The notes under the pieces are model-generated. The model saw only the letters and a list, made by a program, of their open reading frames with translations. It ran no database searches and was not told the origin of the DNA. The position numbers and the translations under genes were made by a program. Shown here one piece after another: positions 24,457 through 33,760 of a stretch of DNA of 64,000 nt. Within the stretch, counting starts at the first letter, position 1. Each line of letters opens with the position of its first letter. This stretch comes from Paenibacillus silvisoli (lineage in GTDB: Bacteria; Bacillota; Bacilli; Paenibacillales; Paenibacillaceae): positions 3,392,001 to 3,456,000 of the forward strand of contig NZ_CP133017.1 of assembly GCF_030866765.1 (NCBI RefSeq), read 5' to 3'.

Positions 24457-25402
24457 TTTGTCAAAACTCACTCAAAATGAAAACATGAAAATTTACCGCC
24501 GGCCTCGCACTTGGCTGATGATCGGTTTCCTCCTCCTCGCCGTCGGGCTGATGAGCTTTCTGCTGAAATGGGATGAGAAAGGGCACGATCAGACGGATTG
24601 GAAACAAAACCTGACGCAGCAGAACGTTCACTTGTTGAAAGAACTGCAGGAGAACAAAGATCTGGACGCCGACAATAAAACGCGGATCAACGATTCGATT
24701 AAGCTTAACGAGTATTATCTGGATCACGATCTTGATCCTAGCGAACTATCGCTCTGGAGCTACGTGAACTTCTCCGCAAACCTCATTATCCTGGTCACGA
24801 TTCTGACGGTCATCATTGCCGCTGACATGATTGCCGCCGAATTCTCGTGGGGGACAATCAAGCTGCTGCTCGTCGGCCCTGCATCGCGAACCAAAATTAT
24901 GCTTAGCAAATATATCGCCACGTTTAGCTTCGCTTTGCTGCTGCTGCTGATTTGCTTCGCGACTGCCTTTGCTGCGGGAGGCGTACTTGAAGGCTTCAAT
25001 GGGTTGACCCAGCCGCATGTGACGGTCACGGACGGCGTCATCCACGAAGGCTCGATGATCGTGAATGCGCTGCAGAAATACGCTTACTCCATCGTATCGC
25101 TGTTCATGTACGTCACAATGGCCTTCATGATCTCATCCGCGTTCCGCAGCTCTTCGATGGCGATCGCCTTCTCGCTTCTGTTCATGCTGGTCGGCAATAC
25201 GCTTTCCGGGATTCTGCAGGGCTACGAGTGGGTCAAATACTTGCTCTTCTCGAACATCGATCTCACTCAGTACCTGGAAGGATCCACACCGCTACGGCCG
25301 GAGATGACCATGTCCTTCTCCATCCTGATGCTGCTCGCTTATTATGTGGTATTTCAGTTGCTGGCATGGCTTCTGTTCACGAAGCGCGACGTGGCGGCTT
25401 AA
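24449..25402 (+). CDS. ABC-2-type transporter permease
   Basis: A membrane protein of about 317 residues with six predicted helices: one near residue 25, a periplasmic loop of about 70 residues, then five more (for example NLIILVTILTVIIAADMIAA). The start is probably TTG at 24449, eight bases behind AGGAGG; a GTG nine bases earlier overlaps that site. It partners the ATPase upstream. Substrate unknown; such two-gene systems often export antimicrobial peptides or lipids. Confidence 0.87.
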   Translation: MSSLSKLTQNENMKIYRRPRTWLMIGFLLLAVGLMSFLLKWDEKGHDQTDWKQNLTQQNVHLLKELQENKDLDADNKTRINDSIKLNEYYLDHDLDPSELSLWSYVNFSANLIILVTILTVIIAADMIAAEFSWGTIKLLLVGPASRTKIMLSKYIATFSFALLLLLICFATAFAAGGVLEGFNGLTQPHVTVTDGVIHEGSMIVNALQKYAYSIVSLFMYVTMAFMISSAFRSSSMAIAFSLLFMLVGNTLSGILQGYEWVKYLLFSNIDLTQYLEGSTPLRPEMTMSFSILMLLAYYVVFQLLAWLLFTKRDVAA

Positions 25403-25407
25403 TGCAA

Positions 25408-25457
25408 AAAACGGGACTGTCCCCTAAGTCATCCTGATGACGATGGGCAGCCCCGTT
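25408..25457. terminator. Bidirectional terminator
   Basis: An imperfect hairpin (AAAACGGGACTGTCCCC / GGGCAGCCCCGTTTT) between convergent genes, with A and T runs on both sides. Confidence 0.7.
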
Positions 25458-25463
25458 TTAGTT

Positions 25464-26378
25464 TTATCGATGTTGTTCATATTGATTAAATCGGGTTATC
25501 ACCCGTAACTGGGTAATTTCTTCTTCTGTGAGGGGGAGGGCTTCAGATGCACCAATGTTGTCTAATAATTGTTGTAAAGAGCTAGCCCCAGGGATGGTCA
25601 CGGCAACCGAAGGATGTGATAAGGAATATCGAATTGCAAGCTGACTTATATTCCGATTGCTTAAATTGGAAATATCTTGCAATTTAGGATGAAGAGAGCG
25701 GAGTGATTCAGCTGTGTAATCCAAATATCCATTCAGAAGTCGACTTTGTCCTTCAGCCGACAGAATTCCTTTCGCCACTGGACCGCGAGCTATCATACTT
25801 ACTGTATGTTCGGCAAGCCAAGGTAGAATGGATTCTTCAGGCCGCCGGTCTAACATGCTATATTGACTCATAACACTGACAATCGATGAGCGGCATGTAT
25901 ATTCGCGAATGACATTTGGCCGAATTGAAGAGATGCCATAAAAGCGAATAACCCCTTCCCGCTTCAATTGTTCAAAGGCTTCAATTGTCTCGTCGAAGGG
26001 GTCATTCATCGTACCACCGTGCAATTGATATAAATCAATACAGTCGGTACGAAGCCGCTTCAAGCTCCCTTTCACTGCCTCGAGTATATATGCTTTGGAA
26101 GCGTCCCATACCCAGCCATCTCGACCTGGAAATCGACGGTTCCCCACTTTCGTGGCTAGAATAACGTCTTCTCGGCGCCGACCATGAATAGCTGCACCTA
26201 CGATTTCTTCATTCAATCCCTCATCATACAAATCTGCTGTATCTAAAAAATTCACGCCGTATTCGAGTGCTGCATGAATAATCTCGCTTGCCTTTCTTTG
26301 ATCTGTTCCTATCGACATGCATCCTAAACCAACCTCACCAACCATAAGCTCAGAATTGCCTAATCGATTCCGTTTCAT
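25464..26378 (-). CDS. Aldo/keto reductase
   Basis: A 304-residue NADP-dependent aldo/keto reductase of the YdhF/Gfo-type barrel: GEVGLGCMSIG, FLDTADLYDEG with catalytic Asp/Tyr, the catalytic Lys in ILATKVGNR, CIDLYQLHG and the cofactor-binding PGASSLQQLLDN. GGAGGTATAG precedes the ATG. It lies downstream of a solute-binding-protein gene; the substrate cannot be read from the sequence. Confidence 0.9.
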   Translation of the reverse strand: MKRNRLGNSELMVGEVGLGCMSIGTDQRKASEIIHAALEYGVNFLDTADLYDEGLNEEIVGAAIHGRRREDVILATKVGNRRFPGRDGWVWDASKAYILEAVKGSLKRLRTDCIDLYQLHGGTMNDPFDETIEAFEQLKREGVIRFYGISSIRPNVIREYTCRSSIVSVMSQYSMLDRRPEESILPWLAEHTVSMIARGPVAKGILSAEGQSRLLNGYLDYTAESLRSLHPKLQDISNLSNRNISQLAIRYSLSHPSVAVTIPGASSLQQLLDNIGASEALPLTEEEITQLRVITRFNQYEQHR

Positions 26379-26510
26379 TATTTCTATACCTCCACATCAA
26401 ATAATCGTTACATACAGACCATTGTCCGTATGGATGTGACATTGTCTGCGCATAGCCCTCCTAAATATTGTAAATAGCAATCGCGAATTATACTGCGGAA
26501 TTACGGTATG

Positions 26511-27734
26511 TTACACTGACGTTTTGGGATTAAACTTCATTTTTTGTATGCTCCAATTATCAATTTCTTTTGTTATCTCACTGAAACTAATCTCACCAGA
26601 ATTTATCTTCCAGCTGCTGTCATGATAAAGCGGAAAATATTGTTTGTGAAAAACCGGGTCCATTATAATGGGATCGAGATAACCTATTGTATTGGAGAGT
26701 TTAATGGCCTCCACATTCTTTCCCTTCCAGTGGCTGATTTCATCGTAATAATGATCCAGCTCCGGGTGACGAACCATTGTTACTTTTGCCTCATCGGCCA
26801 AAAACTTTTGTGTTTCTAATTCGTAGAAAAAGCTAATAAAGTTGTAAGCTTCTTCCTTGTATTGGGAGGTTTCAAGTATGCCCATTGGTGTAATTTGATG
26901 CATTGTAGCTTGCTTCCTTGTCCCTCTCGGCATCGGCAACACATCCCAATTGAACTTCCAAATAGGATCTGGCGGGTACTCTGCCACCACCAATAATGCT
27001 TTTCCTTCAAAAAAGAGCGATTGCGAATAAGTGCGTAATATTTCATCATTTACGCGATCACTAACAAGCACCTGATGTTTGTTGACGAGATCGTAAAGCC
27101 ATTGAAGGTCAGCAATGACCTCAGGTGTATCAATAACACTTTCTGTCAAATCCTTGTTCATAAAAAACATCTGATCTGCATGTCCATTCGCTATCGAAAT
27201 TAACGATTTTACATACCACGTGATGGGTGGACTAGTGTCAAGACCATATTGATGTATCGATCTATCCGTGGCCTTTGTCGCAAGTTCGACTAATTCATCA
27301 TATGTCCAATCGTTCGACGGCATCTGTAGATTTAAGCTTTTCAACAAGTCTGTATTCACATAAAACCAATATGTGTCCAAAAATACGGGAAGCGCATAGG
27401 TTTGTTCACCTATTTTGAAGGTCTCCATGTTTCCTTCCAGAATATCGGCGTTATTTATCGTTGCATCGTTCTTAATATAAGGCGTTAAATCTTCCAACAG
27501 TCCTCTTTCAATCCAATGATAGTATTCATAAGTTATTGCTAAATCCGCGGACTGACCCTTCTCTTGTAACCTTTCCTGCCATTCGATCAGTTTCAGATCT
27601 TCGCGTCCTACGGATGGAATAGATTTTATCGTAATCCAGGGATATTTGGCATTGAACTTATCCAGGTATTTCTGAAAACCATCTACCATCCAATCGTAAA
27701 GTAAAACGTTTAGTGTAACTGGTTCTTTGTTCAT
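26511..27734 (-). CDS. Sugar ABC-type solute-binding protein without a signal peptide
   Basis: A 407-residue solute-binding protein (family 1): NVLLYDWMVDGFQKYLDKF, YALPVFLDTYWFYVNTDLL and the DWTYDELVELATKA hinge region are characteristic. Usually these are lipoproteins with a Cys lipobox, but the best start here (ATG 27734, GGGAGG six bases upstream) gives MNKEPVTLNVL with no signal or lipobox, and earlier in-frame starts add none. No permease gene is next to it. It may be a cytosolic binding protein or a gene that lost its 5' end. Its promoter carries a GAAC-N4-GTTC box. Confidence 0.8.
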   Translation of the reverse strand: MNKEPVTLNVLLYDWMVDGFQKYLDKFNAKYPWITIKSIPSVGREDLKLIEWQERLQEKGQSADLAITYEYYHWIERGLLEDLTPYIKNDATINNADILEGNMETFKIGEQTYALPVFLDTYWFYVNTDLLKSLNLQMPSNDWTYDELVELATKATDRSIHQYGLDTSPPITWYVKSLISIANGHADQMFFMNKDLTESVIDTPEVIADLQWLYDLVNKHQVLVSDRVNDEILRTYSQSLFFEGKALLVVAEYPPDPIWKFNWDVLPMPRGTRKQATMHQITPMGILETSQYKEEAYNFISFFYELETQKFLADEAKVTMVRHPELDHYYDEISHWKGKNVEAIKLSNTIGYLDPIIMDPVFHKQYFPLYHDSSWKINSGEISFSEITKEIDNWSIQKMKFNPKTSV

Positions 27735-27796
27735 ATTAACCTCCCATTGGTCGTTGTTCATACAAGCTCCCGCCATTTATGGTATGTTTCCCTCTT

Positions 27797-27825
27797 AGTA
27801 TAAGGAACATTTGTTCCCATGTAAA
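27797..27825 (-). promoter_or_regulatory. Promoter with LexA-type box before the solute-binding protein
   Basis: On the minus strand: TTTACA (27820-27825), 17 bp, TATACT (27797-27802), with the palindrome GGAACAAATGTTCC (27804-27817) inside the spacer. GAAC-N4-GTTC fits the Gram-positive LexA/DinR consensus. Confidence 0.75.
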
Positions 27826-27862
27826 GTTTTTCCTTTTTGAAGAGTTGCAACCATTGTACATA

Positions 27863-27917
27863 AAAAAAAGCCGCAAATACGCGGCTTCTTATGCATATAT
27901 GTTCTTGTCATCCGACA
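27863..27917. repeat. Hairpin plus terminal family 2 site at the msrA 3' end
   Basis: AAAAGCCGC / GCGGCTTCTT hairpin, then GCATATATGTTCTTGTC and ATCCGACA, giving TGTCGGATGACAAGAACATA on the minus strand. The 8-mer overlaps the last codons of msrA. Confidence 0.75.
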
Positions 27918-28423
27918 TGTCCATCGGTCTCTCGCTTGGAAAGGACCCAGTTGTGGCGCGGGAAGTGGCAGGTGTAACCGCTCGGATAGCGCTCCAAATA
28001 GTCCTGGTGCTCCGGCTCTGCTTCCCAGAAGTCGCCGACAGGCGTCACTTCGGTGACGACCTTGCCCGGCCACAGATCCGACGCGTTCACGTCGGCGATC
28101 GTCTCTTCCGCCACCTTTCTCTGCTCGTCGCTCGCATAGTAGATTGCCGAACGGTAGCTTGTGCCGATATCGTTGCCCTGACGGTTCCGCGTCGTAGGAT
28201 CGTGGATTTGAAAAAAATACTCCAGGATGCGACGGTAGCTCGTCTCCGCTGTATCGAAGACGATTTCGATCCCCTCCGCATGAGTGCCATGGTTTCGATA
28301 GGTCGCGTTCGGAGTGTCACCGCCAGTATAGCCGACGCGAGTCGAGACGACGCCGGGAAGCTTGCGGATTAAGTCTTGCATTCCCCAAAAGCATCCCCCA
28401 GCGAGTACAGCGCGCTGATGCAT
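27908..28423 (-). CDS. msrA: Peptide methionine sulfoxide reductase A
   Basis: A 171-residue MsrA with the catalytic GGCFWGM near the N-terminus, RVGYTGG and the [11 protein letters not shown] segment; it reduces methionine-S-sulfoxide in proteins. ATG 28423 follows GAGGAGG; upstream codons in the same frame lack a ribosome binding site. Length is near the family's usual 170-180. The final codons CAT-GTC-GGA-TGA are formed by the family 2 terminus, so the stop codon and last residues appear to come from the repeat. Confidence 0.92.
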   Translation of the reverse strand: MHQRAVLAGGCFWGMQDLIRKLPGVVSTRVGYTGGDTPNATYRNHGTHAEGIEIVFDTAETSYRRILEYFFQIHDPTTRNRQGNDIGTSYRSAIYYASDEQRKVAEETIADVNASDLWPGKVVTEVTPVGDFWEAEPEHQDYLERYPSGYTCHFPRHNWVLSKRETDGHVG

Positions 28424-28557
28424 GTTAAACCTCCTCATTCTTACAATTATAAAGCCAGTTCCACTCTCTATGTTATACCATGTAAGTGGCCACATTTGCG
28501 ACTTGAAATGTCCGTCTCATCTCGAGACGGACATTTTCGCGCTGCCGGTCATACCGG

Positions 28558-28725
28558 CTATTCCTTCTCCGGCCGCCGTTTGTCGGCGGGCTTTTCGGTC
28601 AATGTGTCCGATACGTCCGACTGCTTCTCGTTCAAGTAGAAGCTCGTTTCTTCATGCGCCTCCAGATCCTCTAATAATGTATCCGGATCTCCGTCCGTTT
28701 CCACAATTGTATTTTCGCGTGTCAT
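28558..28725 (-). CDS. Small acidic protein, 55 residues, unknown
   Basis: ATG 28725 is preceded by GGAGGAGGCC at good spacing, and the frame runs 55 codons to TAG. The protein is strongly charged and without hydrophobic segments (DGDPDTLLEDLEAHEE, then EKPADKRRPEKE), probably cytosolic and disordered in part. I do not recognise it. The strong ribosome binding site is the main support. Confidence 0.6.
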   Translation of the reverse strand: MTRENTIVETDGDPDTLLEDLEAHEETSFYLNEKQSDVSDTLTEKPADKRRPEKE

Positions 28726-28971
28726 AAAGATGGCCTCCTCCGTAATAAATCGTCCGCCTTCGCGATAGTTGCAATGTCATCCAACATTGCGAATACCAGC
28801 GCTCCTCCGTCTCGTCAACCTGGAAGGAATCTCTTTTTTACAGCTGCATATCCTCGCGTAATATGTGTTAAAAACAGATAAGTTATACTATTATGCTTGC
28901 CCTGCAATGTTCTTTAAAGGCTCAAAGATCCGCAACCTCGCGGCTTCTTCCTAAAAAGTCATACAAGACCT

Positions 28972-29961
28972 TTAAAATTTCGTATCAGAAATGTAATAAA
29001 TTTTCTGCGTATTTTGCTTATTGATCGGATCCGTGACGACAGTGAAATAAACCTTGTTGTTTTTGGTCTGGACGCCTTCGATTTCATGGGTTCCCACATT
29101 TGTAATTTTCACAAGGGTCTTGTATGCCCCCGTGTTTGACAGCATAGCAATTTGCGGTGTCTGGCGTTCTGCTCCACCCGTCGTGTAGATTTCCGTTTTA
29201 TCGAGCATATCGAGACCCTGGAACGATCCGTTCGGTCTGATTATTGCGCTGCCTGACTGCTTAAAGCTTGCTACGCAGGCGCTCTTCGCTGCCTTGCTAT
29301 CCAATCGTACTTGTTCATTGCTGTCCAAAAGCTTGTTCAACGCCGCCGTATTATAAATGGACCAAGTGACGGTGCCTTCCGAGGTTTGCACACGGAAAAC
29401 CGTATAGATACTGTTGCCCCCGCCATCAACGCGATAGGTCTTGCCTAATCTTGTACCGGTCTTGTTGGCGTAATTCATATAGGTGAACCGATGGAGATCC
29501 GTATAATCCACAGTTGCGCCTGGCGAGTATTGAAGTCTTGCTACCTGGAGCGACCAGTAATACGGAGTGGATGAATCTGCTTTTGAACTAAAATAAAAGT
29601 AATTGACTCCTTTATAGGTGTACATATCCAAAGTTTGGCAATGCCCGGAATTGGTGACGGTCATTTCATCCACGTAGGTGGCGTTATTTCCTTTCATAAG
29701 CAATCTTGAAAGATAGCATTTCCCCCCTGACCGCTGCGTTACGTAGACATACTTGGATGCGATGTAAGCCTTCTGGACAGCCGCATTGTGCTTAAGCCCT
29801 TTGAGATTGTAGGCGAGAGTTGCCGAGGCGTTCACCGTTTTCCCAGGAGTTGCCGCATTTGCCGGCAACACGGATATGCCAACAATAAAAATGGCGAGCA
29901 CAAAAGATGCGAGTAGTTTGAATGACCATTTATGATGTCGTATTGCTTGGACTTGAACCAA
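28972..29961 (-). CDS. Secreted helveticin J-like protein
   Basis: A 329-residue protein with a signal peptide (FKLLASFVLAIFIVGISVLPANA, cut near residue 38). The mature part has the order of conserved segments of the helveticin J family: NAAVQKAYIASKYVYVTQ, GHCQTLDMY, SLQVARLQY, a central ALNKLLDSNEQV and the QGLDMLDKTEIYTT and HEIEGVQTKNN blocks. Helveticin J is a large heat-labile bacteriocin; homologs in spore formers are uncharacterised. I start at TTG 29961, seven bases behind AGGAGG. It follows a beta-helix gene in the same direction. Confidence 0.75.
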   Translation of the reverse strand: MVQVQAIRHHKWSFKLLASFVLAIFIVGISVLPANAATPGKTVNASATLAYNLKGLKHNAAVQKAYIASKYVYVTQRSGGKCYLSRLLMKGNNATYVDEMTVTNSGHCQTLDMYTYKGVNYFYFSSKADSSTPYYWSLQVARLQYSPGATVDYTDLHRFTYMNYANKTGTRLGKTYRVDGGGNSIYTVFRVQTSEGTVTWSIYNTAALNKLLDSNEQVRLDSKAAKSACVASFKQSGSAIIRPNGSFQGLDMLDKTEIYTTGGAERQTPQIAMLSNTGAYKTLVKITNVGTHEIEGVQTKNNKVYFTVVTDPINKQNTQKIYYISDTKF

Positions 29962-30066
29962 TTGAATACCTCCTAATTGGACGGATATCCATCTATACCT
30001 CGTTTCCGCATCGATTAAACATAAAATGGTCAGCGACGCGCGAAAACGGCAGCCAAAGGTGCAAAA

Positions 30067-30098
30067 ACAGGGAGCCTCGACACGCGTCAAGGCCCCCC
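30067..30098 (-). terminator. Terminator after the beta-helix gene
   Basis: On the minus strand a GGGxGCCTTGAC / GTCGAGGCTCCC stem is followed by TGTTTTT. Confidence 0.75.
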
Positions 30099-30104
30099 CA
30101 TTTT

Positions 30105-33100
30105 CTAATCGATTACCGTAATGTTGTCATAATGAGCCGTTCCTGGATACCACATATTGGTAGCGAATTGAATCTTCGCCACATTGCTCGCGGCAGCCAT
30201 CAAAGGCTTATTGGTCAATAACGAGCTGCCATTGATCGAAAGATTATACGTGTCAGCGGACAAGTCGACCACAATGTCGACATCGTACCATTGGTTCGCC
30301 GAATAGGTCAGCGACGTGTCCTGCCATCCGAGAACCGAATCGACATACCCGAATTTTCCGTTCTCCCGGAAGGCGATCTGAGCGAGTGTCGTTCCGCTGC
30401 TGTCCGACAAAATCTCGGAGAGGAGCGAATTTGTTTGATCCGCCTTCATGCGCATATGGACGTTTACCGAACCCGTCGCGTTCATGAACGGTTTCGAAGC
30501 GCTAACGTCCGACACGCCGAAGCTTGTTTGCGTTATTGCCAGCGCTTTGTTGCTTGTATTCGCACCATCCGCGGCCGTTTGTACCGACGCCGAACCGCCG
30601 GCCGCCGAAGTCGTCCATCCCGTCGGCATCTGGCTGATCGATGTGTTCTCGAAACTCTCGGAGTAGACTCTTCCCGTAGAGACGACCAGGTTGTCGTAAT
30701 GCACCGTTCCAGGGTACCACATGTTGGTAGCGATTTGAATCTTTGCCACATTGCTCGCGGCAGCCATCAAAGGCTTATTAGTCAATAACGAGCTGCCATT
30801 GACCGAAAGATTATACGTGTCGGCGGACAAGTCGACCACAATGTCGACATCGTACCATTGGTTCGCCGAATAGGTCAGCGACGTGTCCTGCCATCCGAGA
30901 ACCGAATCGACATACCCGAATTTTCCGTTCTCCCGGAAGGCGATCTGAGCGAGTGTCGTTCCGCTGCTGTCCGACAAAATCTCGGAGAGGAGCGAATTCG
31001 TTTGATTCGCCTTCATGCGCATATGGACGTTTACTGTTCCCGTCGCATTTGCGAACGTTTTCGAAGCGCTGACGTCCGCTACGCCGTAGCTTGTTTGCGT
31101 TATTGCCAGCGCCTTGTTGCTTGTATTCGCACCGTCAGCAGCCGTTTGTACCGAAGCCGAACCACCGGCCGCTGAAGTCGTCCATCCCGTCGGCATCTGG
31201 CCGATCGTCGTGCTCTCGAAGTTTTCCGAATAAAAGAAGCCGCCGCTTCCATGATCCACTTCCACCAACGACACGTCGTCCGCATAGGCATAGCCTCCGG
31301 TTGTCGGCTTGTAGACGTAGACGGTTGCGCTTGTATTTGCTGCTCCAGTCGTGAACTTGATTTTGTTCTCCGTCCAGCTTGTGGCGGTTACTTCCTGGTA
31401 CGTATCGGTGCCGCCGTAGCTTTTCACCCCGATTCGAATCGTCTGGCCGCTCGCTGCGGCTTTGCCGAACCCGCGCAGCTCGTACTCGGTATTTGGCTGA
31501 AGGCCCGTTACTGTTTGCTCGACGCCGTCCGCCCCGCTTCCGAGCTGAAGACCGCGCGTGAACATGTACCGCGACACGGTCGGGTTCTGGTCCGATACTT
31601 GAATTGTCGCGGTTTGCGAATTCGTCTTCGTCCAGCCGTCAGACGGATCCCGCTCGAAAAAGCCATTATTAAGCAGCTGACGGTAACGAAGATTCGTCGT
31701 CGTAAACGTCGGATTAGGCGGATTCGCAAAATTGTGCCCTGCAGTCCAATTTGTTCCGCCGTACTCATAAGCCCCGATGTCAGGCGCGCTGCCGACATAG
31801 CCATCCGTTATGCCTGCGATGACTTCCCCGGCATTGATCGCCGTCGACGTCGATTGCAAATGGAAATCACCGTTCGCTGCGTCCGCGAATAGCGGGTCAC
31901 CCGACTTGAAGTTGTTGTTTTCCACGACGCCGAAGCTCGGGGCGATCCACATGTCGTCGTACGAGATGTTGTTGATGACCCGCGTACCGTAAGCGTCCGC
32001 GGCGCCCCCGTCGTTTTTCATGCGGAACCACGACTGGTTATAGAACGAATTGTTGTAGGCTGTGGTGAACAGGTTGTACGCGTGGAAAAACACCCCGAAG
32101 CCGTTCACATCGCTAATCACGTTATTGAACACGCTGAAATCCCATGTGGCAAAATCAAGGTAGATCCCGCCGTCGATCGAGCTTGTATTCGCGCCGCTGA
32201 GGATGTTGTGGTGGATTTCCGTTCCTTCCCCGTCGACGTTGGAGAAATAGAAGAAGCCGCCGTCATCGGTGAGCGTCATGGCATTGTATGCGTAGTTGTA
32301 CTGGATGCGGGAGTTGAGCGGTCTGCCGTCAATGACGTGGCTTCCAGAGTTGAAAAGCGTGTTGTGGCTGATGAGCAGTTCTCTGCCATAAAGCGCCATA
32401 ATTGTCCCGGTTCCGTAAAAAGGTCCGTAATTGGCGTCATGCATCAGGTTGTTCACGACCCGATTGTTCTCGCCGGTTACCGTAACCAGGCTGCCCATCG
32501 AATGGGCCAACGTACTATTATGCAAAATGTTATTCGTCCCGCCCAACTGGATGCCGGAATGGTCGGTGGTTACGCCAGGAGGGTCGATTTCATAGTGCGT
32601 TGGATACTTGATGTCGAGCCATTCGAGGTCGATGTCGTGCGAGTCGTTCGTGCTGAGCGTGCTCGCGAACAGCTTGATCCCATTGATATGGATATCGTTC
32701 TTGCCTGTCAGGTTAAAGGCCAGGTTTCTCGCTTTGGCTTCCACGACGTGGTTCGCCGGGCTGTCGCCTGTCGACGTTTGGAGATACAATGTGCTTGTGC
32801 CGCTGTCGTAGTACCATTCTTTTCCGGTGTCCAGCGCTCCTAGCTTGCCGACCAAGTAGTAGGGGCTGCCGCCTGCGAGCCCGAACGTGGAAATGCTGCC
32901 CAGGTTCAATTGTCCGGTCGTATAACTCGTGACGGTTGTACTGGAAAGGTTCCACGCGACATAATCGGTGACGACGACTCCCGCGCCGTTCCAATAGCCG
33001 TTCGGTTGGGTCAAGGCGCTGTCCACGACATGGTTATTGTCGGTGCCGGCGTCCGTCAGCGCGGTTGAAGGCGCCAACAGACTGGTGCCGGCGTTCGGCC

Positions 33101-33548
33101 ATCTGGCGAGCTGCATCGAAACGCCGTCCACGAACACTTGGTTTTTCCAATCCCCCATGCTGAGCGTAACCGTTTTTTTGTAAATATTGCCGGAATGGAC
33201 GGTCCAAGCTCCCGTAACGAGATCTGCGCCGCTGATCGTAACGCTCTCCCCGTTATAAGGCTCGTACGTGATCGGATTGCCCGCGGTGCCCGAGTTTGCC
33301 GGCGTTACGGTCTCACGGTACGTACCGGCACGAATTTTGACCGTATCGCCCGCTGTCGCGATGCTGGCCGCCTTGCCGATCGTCTTCCAGGGGTTGGCCA
33401 AGCTGCCGTTGCCCGTCGTGTCGTTGCCGTTAACTGAGACGTAATAAGTGTTCCCGGCCGCGGAAACCGGCTCGGGCGCGACCACGACGAACAATGATGC
33501 CACCATCGCCGCGATCAACAAAAAAGTTAACGCTTTTCTCAACATCAT
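30105..33548 (-). CDS. Large secreted right-handed beta-helix protein with carbohydrate-binding modules
   Basis: A 1147-residue extracellular protein. Residues 1-31 are a signal peptide (LTFLLIAAMVASLFVVVAP, AAG cut). Residues 33 to about 600 form a parallel beta-helix of the DUF1565/pectate-lyase-like type (YYVSVNGNDTTGNGS, GDTVKIRAGTYRETV, many NN and HN turns). Residues 620-765 resemble a carbohydrate-binding module (GVEQTVTGLQPNTEYELRG). The rest is two nearly identical modules of about 189 residues starting YSE(N/S)FE, which look like jelly-roll/LamG binding modules. It probably acts on a plant or algal polysaccharide as lyase or epimerase; catalytic residues cannot be assigned by eye. 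Confidence 0.82.
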   Translation of the reverse strand: MMLRKALTFLLIAAMVASLFVVVAPEPVSAAGNTYYVSVNGNDTTGNGSLANPWKTIGKAASIATAGDTVKIRAGTYRETVTPANSGTAGNPITYEPYNGESVTISGADLVTGAWTVHSGNIYKKTVTLSMGDWKNQVFVDGVSMQLARWPNAGTSLLAPSTALTDAGTDNNHVVDSALTQPNGYWNGAGVVVTDYVAWNLSSTTVTSYTTGQLNLGSISTFGLAGGSPYYLVGKLGALDTGKEWYYDSGTSTLYLQTSTGDSPANHVVEAKARNLAFNLTGKNDIHINGIKLFASTLSTNDSHDIDLEWLDIKYPTHYEIDPPGVTTDHSGIQLGGTNNILHNSTLAHSMGSLVTVTGENNRVVNNLMHDANYGPFYGTGTIMALYGRELLISHNTLFNSGSHVIDGRPLNSRIQYNYAYNAMTLTDDGGFFYFSNVDGEGTEIHHNILSGANTSSIDGGIYLDFATWDFSVFNNVISDVNGFGVFFHAYNLFTTAYNNSFYNQSWFRMKNDGGAADAYGTRVINNISYDDMWIAPSFGVVENNNFKSGDPLFADAANGDFHLQSTSTAINAGEVIAGITDGYVGSAPDIGAYEYGGTNWTAGHNFANPPNPTFTTTNLRYRQLLNNGFFERDPSDGWTKTNSQTATIQVSDQNPTVSRYMFTRGLQLGSGADGVEQTVTGLQPNTEYELRGFGKAAASGQTIRIGVKSYGGTDTYQEVTATSWTENKIKFTTGAANTSATVYVYKPTTGGYAYADDVSLVEVDHGSGGFFYSENFESTTIGQMPTGWTTSAAGGSASVQTAADGANTSNKALAITQTSYGVADVSASKTFANATGTVNVHMRMKANQTNSLLSEILSDSSGTTLAQIAFRENGKFGYVDSVLGWQDTSLTYSANQWYDVDIVVDLSADTYNLSVNGSSLLTNKPLMAAASNVAKIQIATNMWYPGTVHYDNLVVSTGRVYSESFENTSISQMPTGWTTSAAGGSASVQTAADGANTSNKALAITQTSFGVSDVSASKPFMNATGSVNVHMRMKADQTNSLLSEILSDSSGTTLAQIAFRENGKFGYVDSVLGWQDTSLTYSANQWYDVDIVVDLSADTYNLSINGSSLLTNKPLMAAASNVAKIQFATNMWYPGTAHYDNITVID
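30115..31248 (-). repeat. Tandem 567-bp repeat inside the beta-helix gene
   Basis: Two adjoining units, about 30115-30681 and 30682-31248, are nearly identical at DNA level and in frame (189 codons each). Differences are mostly single substitutions, so the duplication is recent or kept similar by gene conversion. Confidence 0.9.
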
Positions 33549-33760
33549 AAACCACCTTTCGCATTGGATTTTATTTCAAGCCAGGTGATCCTGGATTGAA
33601 ACCGCAGTTACCTTCAATGGAAAAATACGGATCGGCATGGATGATTAATAGGATGTTGGAAAGAACGTTACCGTGAATGACTCGATTATATACACCTCTT
33701 CATTTTGAATAACATGAATTTTTCTACGAAATTTGTACTTGGGTCCTTTTTTCAAATAGT

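Noticed and set aside
23509..24471. A 320-codon open frame antisense to the ABC ATPase
   Set aside because: It mirrors a clearly coding gene with full ATPase motifs, has no ribosome binding site and a composition (many His, Arg, Asp) typical of an antisense shadow.
31251..32843. Several plus-strand frames of 200-250 codons
   Set aside because: They lie opposite the beta-helix gene in GC-rich DNA and have no start signals.
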